From NCBI RefSeq assembly GCF_001543175.1, contig NZ_CP014161.1, positions 1,674,001 to 1,738,000 of the forward strand: DNA of 64,000 nt, in the 5' to 3' direction. This stretch comes from Aerococcus urinae. Lineage in GTDB: Bacteria; Bacillota; Bacilli; Lactobacillales; Aerococcaceae. The translations under genes were made by a program, and so were the position numbers. Shown one piece after another: positions 7,751 to 16,400 of this stretch; within the stretch, counting starts at the first letter, position 1; the number at the start of each line of letters is the position of its first letter. Below the pieces are notes generated by a model. That model was not told where the DNA came from. It worked only from the letters and a program-made list of their open reading frames with translations, and ran no database searches.

Positions 7751-8755
7751 CTAGTGTTGATGGTGGTCACGGTACACTTGGATCAGGGCTTGGACCAGCT
7801 TATCCTTGTCATGGTAAACCCCAGAATCCTTGAGGTTTAGAAAATCCCAGCCGATAATCTCAGCTTCCTGATCTTTCAAAGCTTGCCGGTCGTGGCTAAC
7901 TTGGACCAGATAATCCAGGACCTCATTGTTTTCAATGTATTCATAAGGCACAGTGGTCCGATTCAATAGACAGGCATCGACATAGTGGCCTTGTAAATGA
8001 TCGTTGATCACCCGCAAGTGATCAGCATCCGAGAAGCCTTCCGTTTCCCCCAACTGGGTCATGATATTACAGATATAAACCACTGTCGCTGAAGTCTCCT
8101 GGAGGGCTTGGCGGATTTCTGGAATCACGATATTGGGTAAGATCGAGGTATAAAGCGATCCCGGACCTAAAACCACCATGTCCGCTCCCATGATGGCATC
8201 CACCACGCCCCGTCCGGCTTTAACCCTTTGGTCGGAGGCTGATTGATTAGCCAAACGAACCGAGACCGACTGGATGGGCCGTTTTTCCTCAACGATGGTG
8301 GTCTCCCCTTCGATCATATCGCCCTCTTGGTAGTGGGCTTGTAGGATCAAGGGCTCTTCACAGGCGGGAAGGACCCGGCCTTTGACTGCCATGGCGACCG
8401 ATAATAATTTCAAGGCCGAATAGATACTCCCCCGCATTTCGGTGAGAGCAGCAATAATCAAGTTTCCAATGGCATGTCCGGAAAACTCCTGGTCCTCAGG
8501 GGCAAAGCGGTACTGGAAGACATCCTTATAGAGTCTATCGGAGTCCGATAAGGCCACTAAGCAGTTACGCAAGTCGCCTGGGGGGATGGTATTTAAGGCC
8601 GACCGCAATTTGCCCGAAGAGCCCCCGTCATCTGCGACAGTCACCACAGCGGTTAAGTCGCAGTTGGCGCTCTTCAAACCGGATAGGAGAATGGGAAGAC
8701 CTGTCCCTCCGCCTATCACGGTAATTTTAGGGTAATAGTTCCTTGACTCACTCAT
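7751..8755 (-). CDS. yvcK: YvcK/GlmR gluconeogenesis factor
   Basis: The 334-aa protein opens with ITVIGGGTGLPILLSGLKS, the nucleotide-sugar-binding loop of the CofD/YvcK family, and contains GPGSLYTSILPNIVIP. In B. subtilis and Listeria it binds UDP-GlcNAc and promotes carbon flow into cell-wall precursors by stimulating GlmS. Its ATG overlaps the rapZ stop by four bases (ATGA), indicating translational coupling. The start is supported by the overlap and family length. Confidence 0.92.
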   Translation of the reverse strand: MSESRNYYPKITVIGGGTGLPILLSGLKSANCDLTAVVTVADDGGSSGKLRSALNTIPPGDLRNCLVALSDSDRLYKDVFQYRFAPEDQEFSGHAIGNLIIAALTEMRGSIYSALKLLSVAMAVKGRVLPACEEPLILQAHYQEGDMIEGETTIVEEKRPIQSVSVRLANQSASDQRVKAGRGVVDAIMGADMVVLGPGSLYTSILPNIVIPEIRQALQETSATVVYICNIMTQLGETEGFSDADHLRVINDHLQGHYVDACLLNRTTVPYEYIENNEVLDYLVQVSHDRQALKDQEAEIIGWDFLNLKDSGVYHDKDKLVQALIQVYRDHHQH

Positions 8756-9648
8756 TGATTTCGCTCCGTTCCTTTGCGTTTGTTCTGGTCACGGTGACTG
8801 ATATGGGTGGTGTAATTGGTTGTGTCCATGATATGTTGACCGATTCGGCGGGTTAGGGCCACGGATCGGTGTTGGCCTCCGGTACAGCCAATAGCAATGG
8901 TCAAGCTGGCTTTCCCTTCGGCTTCATAGAGGGGCAGGGTAAAGTCTAAGAGGTCGACAAATTTTTGGTAGAAAATTTCAGTATCGTCCTGGTCCATCAC
9001 ATAGTTATAAACGGGATCGTCTTCCCCAGTTAAGGGACGCAATTCGTCGATATAGTGGGGGTTAGGCAGGAAACGCACGTCCATGACAATATCAGCATCA
9101 ATGGGGATCCCATACTTAAAGCCAAAGGACATGACTTCAATGGTGAAGCCTGAGGCATCAGAGACATGGAATTCGCGGATCAAGGCCGCCCGCAATTCTT
9201 TTGGAGTGATCGAAGTAGTGTCAATAGTCAAGTGGGAGAGGGCCCGAACTGGACTCAACTCTTCCCGTTCCCGTTGGATCCCCTCTAAAATCGTCCCGCC
9301 CTTTTGCAAGGGATGGTTACGGCGGCTTTCCTTATAGCGAGCCACCAAGGCCGCATCACTAGTGTCTAGGTAGACCAATTGGGAATGAATTTTAGGGTTA
9401 TTGTCCAAGAGTTGGAGGGCATGGACAAATTCATCAAAGAATTCCCGCGACCGTAAGTCAATCACCAGACAAACTTGGTTGATATCCTTAGACTTCTTGA
9501 TCAACTCGGAAAAAGTCGGCAAGAGAGAAGGCGGTAAGTTATCCACACAAAAGTATCCCATATCTTCAAAACTTTGTAAGGCAACCGTCTTCCCGGCCCC
9601 ACTCATTCCAGTAATAATTACAATATTTAATTCACTATTTTCTGACAT
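8752..9648 (-). CDS. rapZ: RapZ/YvcJ RNase adapter, P-loop ATPase
   Basis: The 298-aa protein has a Walker A motif GMSGAGKTVAL near residue 15, LDTSDAALVARYKESRR in the middle, and the C-terminal signature IAIGCTGGQHRSVAL. In E. coli RapZ guides decay of the GlmZ RNA that controls GlmS; in Firmicutes YvcJ is a nucleotide-binding protein of less clear role. It is the first gene of the operon with yvcK and whiA, directly behind a near-consensus promoter. Confidence 0.93.
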   Translation of the reverse strand: MSENSELNIVIITGMSGAGKTVALQSFEDMGYFCVDNLPPSLLPTFSELIKKSKDINQVCLVIDLRSREFFDEFVHALQLLDNNPKIHSQLVYLDTSDAALVARYKESRRNHPLQKGGTILEGIQREREELSPVRALSHLTIDTTSITPKELRAALIREFHVSDASGFTIEVMSFGFKYGIPIDADIVMDVRFLPNPHYIDELRPLTGEDDPVYNYVMDQDDTEIFYQKFVDLLDFTLPLYEAEGKASLTIAIGCTGGQHRSVALTRRIGQHIMDTTNYTTHISHRDQNKRKGTERNQ

Positions 9649-9687
9649 AATGTCTCCTTTTGTCTGAACACAGACCTAATCCTTCTT

Positions 9688-9716
9688 ATTATAACAAGCA
9701 TCAATCGGGCCAGCAA
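9688..9716 (-). promoter_or_regulatory. Promoter of rapZ-yvcK-whiA
   Basis: TTGCTG (9711-9716) and a perfect extended -10, TGTTATAAT (hexamer 9688-9693), are separated by 17 bp on the minus strand, 40 bp before the rapZ start. Confidence 0.65.
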
Positions 9717-9805
9717 TTAAATAAATCCTAAAAAATCTAGAGTGTGCCTGAAACACGTTTGTGAAGATGCCAGCTCCTCCTAGAGTCCCAAAGTCGGTCA
9801 ATAAG

Positions 9806-9843
9806 GCAAAAAGAGGCTGGGATTCATTCCCAGCTCCTTTTTT
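9806..9843 (-). terminator. Terminator of pgcA
   Basis: A GGCTGGGA/TCCCAGC stem with short loop has T-runs on both strands. It lies about 80 nt after the pgcA stop and is read from the minus strand. Confidence 0.7.
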
Positions 9844-9880
9844 AAATCATTGACTTTTTTTGGCCTTGACCATATAGCCT

Positions 9881-9912
9881 TAATGAGCATTCGTTCGGCT
9901 TTTGAATTGTGT
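9881..9912. repeat. Solo terminal end of the MITE-like element
   Basis: TAATGAGCATTCGTTC then GGCTTTTGAATT reproduces the outer end of copies A (complement of 698-877) and B (38737). The other end is not seen. It lies between the pgcA stop and its terminator. Confidence 0.5.
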
Positions 9913-9924
9913 TTTTTAAAACTT

Positions 9925-11646
9925 TTATTCTGCCAAAGCTTGCATGACTTGACCATATTGGTCCACTTTTTGGGCAGCTTGGTCTTCGGAATCAGCCTTG
10001 ACCCCGATGTAGAACTTAATCTTGGGTTCGGTCCCACTTGGCCGTACTGCAATCCATGACCCATCTGCCAGTTGGTATTTCAAGACATTGGACCGGGACA
10101 TGTCGAAGTTTTCCACCTGACCTTGGTCGTCAATCCGTTCCCCAGTTTGGAAGTCTTCGGTTAATAGGACTTTTTGACCGCCAATGTCTTGGGGTTGTTC
10201 TTGGCGCAAGTTAGCCATAATACTTTCAATTTTCTTAGCGCCGGCTTGGCCTTCAAATTTAAGCGGAATGGTTTTTTCCAGGTAGTAACCATATTCCTTG
10301 TAAAGGTCCAGGAGTCCGTCATAAACGGTCTTGCCTTGGTCCTTGTAGAAGGCCCCCACTTCGGCAAATAAGAGGGCCGCTTGAACAGCATCCTTGTCGC
10401 GTGCAAAAGGCTTAATCAAGTAGCCATAACTTTCTTCAAAGCCAAAGAGGAAGCTATGTTCACCAGTCTCTTCGTATTCTTGGATTTTTTCGGCGATGAA
10501 TTTAAAGCCGGTCAGGGTATTTTCGGTCGCAATATCAAAAGATTCCGCAATCTTAGCGGGCAGGTCACTGGACACGATCGATTTCACAATCACGCCATTA
10601 TCTGGCAGCGTCCCCTCTTCCTTACGAGCAGTAAGGATATAGTGGGTTAATAGTGCCCCAATTTGGTTACCAGAAATAATCTTGTAGGACCCGTCTGGCA
10701 TTAAAGCCGCCGCCCCCATCCGGTCAGCATCCGGGTCAGTAGCAATCAAGAGGTCCGCGTGACTTTCCTTGCCGTAACGCATGGCATAGGTGAAGGCTTC
10801 TGGGTATTCGGGGTTGGGTTCATCCAAGGTGGAGAAGTCCCCATTGGGTTCTTTTTGTTCTTCTACGTAGACAATGTTTTCAAAACCAGCCTTGTCTAAG
10901 GCTTTTTCCATCAATTTTTGTCCCGTCCCTTGTAGCGGGGTGTAGACAATAGTGACCTTGTCCTTCATCTTTTCGATAATGTCAGGGTTCACAGTCACGG
11001 TTTCCAGGTTCTTCAAGTAAGCGTCATCGACTTCCTTACCGATCACTTGGTAGAGTCCCTTGTCCTTAATTTCATCCAAATCAGCCAGGGGAATGGTTAA
11101 CATATTGACGTCTTTGACGTGGTTGACCAAGGCATCAGCATCTTGAGGAGGCATTTGCCCCCCGTCTTCCCCGTATACCTTGTAGCCATTATAGTATTCG
11201 TTATTGTGGCTGGCAGTAATCATAATCCCGGTAAAGGTGCCCAAGTGGCGGACAGTAAAGGAGAGCTCTGGTGTTGGACGAACCCCATCAAAGATATAGG
11301 ATTTAATCCCATGTTGGCCCAGCACCCGAGCCGCATTTTGAGCAAATTCTAGAGAATGATGGCGACCGTCATAGGCAATGGCTACCCCACGGTCAACGGC
11401 TTCTTGGCCGTATTCTTCCATTACTCGGGCTAATCCTTCTGTGGCTTGGCGAACAGTATAAATATTCAAACGATTGGTCCCAGGGCCCATTAAGTCACGC
11501 ATGCCAGCCGTCCCAAAGTTTACCTCTTTGTAGAAAGCTTCCTGGAGGGCGTCTTCGTCTTTTTCTAATTCTTCTAATTCAGCACGAACCTGACCATCTA
11601 AATCAGGGAAATTCTTCCATTGCTCATAAGCATCTTTCCAAGTCAT
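9925..11646 (-). CDS. pgcA: Alpha-phosphoglucomutase (PgcA type)
   Basis: This 573-aa phosphohexomutase interconverts glucose-6-phosphate and glucose-1-phosphate. The active-site phosphoserine loop is GIMITASHNNEYYNGYKVYG, the metal-binding loop TDPDADRMG, the sugar-binding loop GFEESYGYL and the phosphate-binding loop RPSGTEPKIKFYIG. The length and the Asn-Asn-Glu after the active serine place it with the Firmicutes PgcA/YhxB group rather than GlmM. Its product feeds GalU, also in this window, for UDP-glucose and glycolipid synthesis. It is monocistronic, with a GGAG site before the ATG and a terminator after. Confidence 0.92.
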   Translation of the reverse strand: MTWKDAYEQWKNFPDLDGQVRAELEELEKDEDALQEAFYKEVNFGTAGMRDLMGPGTNRLNIYTVRQATEGLARVMEEYGQEAVDRGVAIAYDGRHHSLEFAQNAARVLGQHGIKSYIFDGVRPTPELSFTVRHLGTFTGIMITASHNNEYYNGYKVYGEDGGQMPPQDADALVNHVKDVNMLTIPLADLDEIKDKGLYQVIGKEVDDAYLKNLETVTVNPDIIEKMKDKVTIVYTPLQGTGQKLMEKALDKAGFENIVYVEEQKEPNGDFSTLDEPNPEYPEAFTYAMRYGKESHADLLIATDPDADRMGAAALMPDGSYKIISGNQIGALLTHYILTARKEEGTLPDNGVIVKSIVSSDLPAKIAESFDIATENTLTGFKFIAEKIQEYEETGEHSFLFGFEESYGYLIKPFARDKDAVQAALLFAEVGAFYKDQGKTVYDGLLDLYKEYGYYLEKTIPLKFEGQAGAKKIESIMANLRQEQPQDIGGQKVLLTEDFQTGERIDDQGQVENFDMSRSNVLKYQLADGSWIAVRPSGTEPKIKFYIGVKADSEDQAAQKVDQYGQVMQALAE

Positions 11647-11824
11647 GGGATCACTCCTCTTTCATTTTTCGTATCTCTATTGTACCAAATTTGCCTTAGC
11701 TTTGCTCCCTTTTCTCCCGAAACAAGCGTTCCCATCGTTTTTGCTGAGGGAATAGGATATCTAGGGAATGTGAATGGACTCTAGTCTGCTCCTATTCCCC
11801 AAAGACGTCGCCTAAAGCACTCAA

Positions 11825-11866
11825 TAAAAAATACCCCTTAATCTCCCATCAGGAGACCAAGAGGTA
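11825..11866 (-). terminator. Terminator of the MFS gene
   Basis: On the minus strand TACCTCTTGGTCTCC pairs with GGGAGATTAAGGGGTA (about 15 bp including G-U pairs), followed by six T. It starts about 20 nt after the stop codon. Confidence 0.75.
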
Positions 11867-11884
11867 AGTGGTCTAAGTTATTGC

Positions 11885-13126
11885 TTAAATATACTTGTGT
11901 GCTTGTTTGTGGGCGGCGATCCAGAAAACAGCGATTAAGGCTGAGAGGACTGCCAGGAAGATCCAGGCCGTTTGGTAGGTCCCAGAAACATCCGCTAGGG
12001 TTGCTGCGAGGAGCGACCCAGAAGTCATCCCTAACATCAAGGCGCTTTGAACAATTCCGTATGCTTTAGGATAGTCATCGGCTTTAAAGATCGATGAGGT
12101 CATCAATGGCGGTAAAACGGTACCGATGGCGTTCCCTAAGCCAAAGAAAATGGCCATCAGGAAGACAAAGGTATAGTTGCCACTGAAGAGCATCAAGAAG
12201 TAAGCCAAGGCGCAAAGCAGAGAAGCGTAAAGCGTCGCGATCCGAACACCAAACTTGTCATTGACCACACCGAGAACTAACTTTCCAAGAATCCCTACCC
12301 CAGAGTAGATGGATACCATTTGGGCCATCTTACCCGCGCCGTGGAGTTGTTGGACGTAAGGTGGGAATTGCCCCAAGCCCCCGTTATTCGAGATACCGAT
12401 AAAGACGGTACCGATTAATAACATGATAAAGAAAGGCTTCTTGAAGGCTGCTTTGGTGGGTAATTTCACCCCCGTCTGGTCCTCTTCTTGGTGGTCAGCC
12501 GTGTCATCCACTTCAGCTGCTCCCAAGGCATGGAGACCTTTAGCTTCAGGGTGTTCCACAAAGAGCATCATCACAATCGGAATTCCGACCACTAACATGA
12601 TAATGGCGTAAACTAAGTAAGCCATCCGCCAACCCATGTCACCAATTAACCAAGTTAGTAATTGACTGAAGATAATTCCGCCCAGACCGAGTCCAGCGAA
12701 GGAAAGGCTGAGGGCGGTCCCCCGACTTTTCACAAACCAATTATTGACCAGCATGGACACTGGAATAATGGTGGTGGCGGTATAACCGAAGCCTACCCCA
12801 ATAGAGAGCAAATAAAAGACATAAATATTCGGGGCAAAGGCATATAAACCGTAAGAAATGGCATAAGCAAGCACACCGATCAGATAAAAGCGCTTGAAAT
12901 TCCCCTTCTTAGCGAATTGTTGGGAGACAAAGGGTGAGACAAAGATCCCCATCCCCAGCACAATGGAGTTAACAATGGCAAAGGCTGAGTTAGCAATGCC
13001 AAATTCTTCAACGACATAGGGTTGGAAGAGGTTGGCTACGGCTACCGAAGCCGGTCCCATGACCGCTAGCATGATAATGGCGCCGAGTACGACCCACCAA
13101 CCATAGAATAACTTATTTTCTTTCAT
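11885..13126 (-). CDS. MFS transporter, oxalate:formate antiporter-like family
   Basis: This 413-aa carrier has 12 predicted membrane helices. It opens with KLFYGWWVVLGAIIMLAVMG, and the YGWWV motif plus long N-half helices are typical of the OFA/monocarboxylate-type MFS group. A hydrophilic loop rich in Asp and Glu (about residues 200-225) separates the two halves. Substrate is unknown; members carry small monocarboxylates. ATG 13126 is preferred over ATG 13138 because only the former has a ribosome site (AGGA, 6 nt). Confidence 0.8.
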   Translation of the reverse strand: MKENKLFYGWWVVLGAIIMLAVMGPASVAVANLFQPYVVEEFGIANSAFAIVNSIVLGMGIFVSPFVSQQFAKKGNFKRFYLIGVLAYAISYGLYAFAPNIYVFYLLSIGVGFGYTATTIIPVSMLVNNWFVKSRGTALSLSFAGLGLGGIIFSQLLTWLIGDMGWRMAYLVYAIIMLVVGIPIVMMLFVEHPEAKGLHALGAAEVDDTADHQEEDQTGVKLPTKAAFKKPFFIMLLIGTVFIGISNNGGLGQFPPYVQQLHGAGKMAQMVSIYSGVGILGKLVLGVVNDKFGVRIATLYASLLCALAYFLMLFSGNYTFVFLMAIFFGLGNAIGTVLPPLMTSSIFKADDYPKAYGIVQSALMLGMTSGSLLAATLADVSGTYQTAWIFLAVLSALIAVFWIAAHKQAHKYI

Positions 13127-13212
13127 TGAATTCCTCATTTCTATAAGACTTACTTATTTACTATACCAGTAATTTGAAATTTTGTTGGGAATTTTGATTA
13201 TTAATCCCCAAT

Positions 13213-13246
13213 AAAAAAGAGGCCGCGACTTTTGTCTTGGCCTCTT
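13213..13246 (-). terminator. Terminator downstream of the collagen-like gene
   Basis: On the minus strand AGAGGCCAAGAC/GTCGCGGCCTCT with an AAAA loop precedes six T. It lies about 190 nt beyond the stop of the 3733-aa gene, on the far side of the palindromic repeat. Confidence 0.7.
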
Positions 13247-13434
13247 AGTTGTATTCCAAGTGCAGAGCTAGCTCTACTTCAGAAGTCTTGCTCTTTAATG
13301 CACTTGTCACACTTCCTAGTCGAGTTCGGACGCCAGTCTTGAAGTTGCTTCAGAAAATTCCAACGCACACTTTCGTGTGCTTATGGTATTTTCCTCCAGC
13401 AATTCAAGTCTCTGACGGCGTCCTCACATCCTTT
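13247..13434. repeat. Composite palindromic repeat: beta remnant plus alpha hairpin
   Basis: 13318-13433 is a complete alpha hairpin. The arm GACGCCAGTCTTGAAGTTGC with TTCAGAAAATTCCAACGCACAC pairs imperfectly with GTGTGCTTATGGTATTTTCC plus TCCAGCAATTCAAGTC and GACGGCGTC. It ends CTCACATCC just before the stop codon at 13437-13439. 13247-13317 is a shortened beta repeat (AAGTGCAGAGC, CACTTCAGAAG, CTTGTCACAC). Confidence 0.75.
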
Positions 13435-13436
13435 TT

Positions 13437-16400
13437 TTAATGTAGAGATTCATCCTTCTTGCTGATTGTAACCAATCCTGTTCCAGTGAGCAATAAGGCA
13501 GCTGCTAAGAGAACTGGAAGGGTGGAGTCAGCTTCTGAACCTGTTTTTGGCAGGCTGGTTGCTTGACTCTTCACTTCAGCTACTTCTTGCTTGGCTTCTT
13601 GACTAGGCAAAGCATTATTGTCATGAATACTTAATGACGCATTTTCGCTAGCTTTGAAGGCTTTAGGATAAGTGAGTGTATAGGTCTTCACCGACGTATC
13701 CTTCTTCTTGTGCAGGCTGGTTGTCACCAGATAGTCTGAATGTTCACTAGGGATTTCTTCTTGAACTTTGTCTCCCATTTCTTCCTCTGTTTTTCTTGGA
13801 CGAGGACCTGCTGGAGCTGCTGGACTTGGCTTCTCATGAGGAATTTCCGGCGTTTTTTCCTTGTCCTTAGGCTTAGGTTTGTCCCCTTGATCAGATGGTT
13901 TGTCTGGAGTGGCTGGTTGGTCGTGTTTACCAGGTTTGTCTGGAGTTCCTGGTTGATCTGGGGTTCCTGGTTTTTCAGGAGTTTCTGGTTTACCTTTTTT
14001 ACCAGGCTTATCTGGACTCGGTTGGTCTGGATGGGATGGTTTGCTTGGGTTTGGACATGTCCCGCAGACATTACCCGCAACTTCGATACTGTAGTCGGTG
14101 TAAACTACAATGAAGTCGCCATTGTCGGTAAGCTTGACATTCTTAATGCCCCGGCCATCTTTTCCGTCTTTGCCGTCTTTACCATCGCGACCGTCACGAC
14201 CATCCTTACCGCGAACAAGACCAGCGTCAATGGTCCGACCATCGTCAAGACTAATGATCAAGTGGCCGGCTTCATCAACCTTGGCATCTTTAATGCCGCC
14301 TTGATTTGGACGAGGGATCACTTGAGTGGTGTGGTTGCTGTTGATAATCACAAGATCACCGTTATTGTTGACCGTAATCTTCTCGACCCCTTGAGCATCC
14401 TTACCGTCTCTACCATCACGACCGTCACGGCCATCCTTGCCATCTTTACCGTCTTTGCCGTCGCGAACGAAGACTTGGCGGATGACTTCTCCAGTTTTCG
14501 GATTCTTATAGATAATCTTGGTGCCTGGTTGTTTAGGATTGTCGCTTGGCTCAGTTTCGATGATTGGGGTTTGACCATCTTCACCATTATAGATAAATTC
14601 TCGACTTAAGAGCTTACCCTTGCGGTCGGTTAAGGAAATTTCAACCCCGATTTGTTTACCATTCTTATCGAAGACTGGCTTGATATCAGGAGTTAGGCCA
14701 TCTTGACCGTCCTTGCCATCTTTTCCATCTTTGACAAAGACTTTGCTGAATGTTTGCCCCGTCTTTGGATGGATGAAGCTGATGTAATGGCCTTTTTCAC
14801 CCTTTTCATTGGTGGCTGGAGTGGTTTCAACTTTAGGCGACTCGCCATCCTTACCATCAGAGATAAAGGTCTCGCTGATCACTGCCCCAGTTTCTGGATT
14901 TTTGACAAGAATATAGGCACCTGTTTGCCCTGCACGGTCTTGGCCTGGCTTGGTCTCAACAATTGGCGCCTTGCCATCCTTGCCGTCTCTTCCGTCTTTT
15001 CCATCTTTACCGTCTCTGACAAAGCTTTCAGAGATGACAGCTCCAGTCTCTGGATGTTTAACCAGGATCTTAGTTCCGCTATGTCCTTGGCTGTCTTTTC
15101 CTGGTAAGGTTTCAACGATTGGGGCTTTGCCATCCTTACCGTTAGTGATGGTGACTGATTTTTGCTTGCCATTCGTTTTGGTAATTGTCACAACATGGTT
15201 GCCATTAGCATCGGTTGTTACATCAACATCTGGGGATTTACCGTCTTTTAACTCAGTGACTTCAGGTGTGTCATCCGAAACCGAACGATCTGTACCACGA
15301 ACTTGTGGTGTTACTGTGATGATAACCCCATCGTTAGTAGCATTCCGGCGGGCTGTAATTTTAGGTGCTAAACCGTCTAGACCATCCTTAACAATGGCTC
15401 TGGCAACAGGTTCCTTAGAGGTGTCCACCTTACCCGTTTCTGGGTTGACTGGGTAGAAATTAATTAGATTCCCATAGGAGGTTCTTTCTACCACTGGCAG
15501 GTAGGTCTTGCCGTCCTTACCGTCTTTACCGTCTTTACCGTCGCTTCCGGCGATACCTTGGGCGCCACGTTCACCGCGGTCACCCTTGTCACCTTTTTCA
15601 CCTTTATCGCCTTTTGCGATGGTGAGGACGGTGCCGTCGGATAAGGTAACGAGGGTGTTGCCTTGGTCGTCTTTAGCAGTGTGGGTGACGGTAAGAGATT
15701 TGCCGTCTTTACCATCTTTACCATTGGTCCCAGCGACACCTTGAGCGCCGGTTTCACCGCGGTCGCCCTTATCACCTTTATCACCTTTTTGGCCGTTTTT
15801 CACTTCAAATGAAGTCGTGCTGCCGTCAGGGTTCTTAATAGTGATAGTGTGACCATCTGGGGTTTCAGCGGTTGAGACTTCTGGGGACTTCCCATCTACA
15901 CCGTCTTTACCGTTAGCTCCAGCTGCTCCTGTGTCACCTTTATCTCCCTTGGCGCCTTTTTCGCCTTGTGGACCTTGGTCACCTTTGTCCCCTTTTGCAA
16001 TATTGAGAACTGTGCCATCAGATAAAGTAACGACTGTATTGCCGTCTTTATCTTTTTCGGTCTTGGTTACTGTTAGTGGAGCGGCGTCTTTACCATCGCT
16101 TCCATTTTTACCATCTTTGATAGTTGTGGTAGTTGTTGAGCCGTCCGGATTGGTGATAGTGATGGTGTGAGATCCATCGCCGTTATCTTTGGTTGAGATC
16201 AGTGGGGATTTTCCGTCTGCACCAGCTGCTCCTTGAGCGCCACGTTCACCTTGCAGACCTCTTTCACCGCGGTCTCCTTTGTCACCCTTTTCACCTTTTT
16301 GGCCGTTCTTGACTTCAAATGAGGTAGTTGTGCCATCTGGGTTCTTGATAGTGATAGTGTGACCGTCTGGGGTTTCAGCGGTTGAGACTTCTGGGGACTT

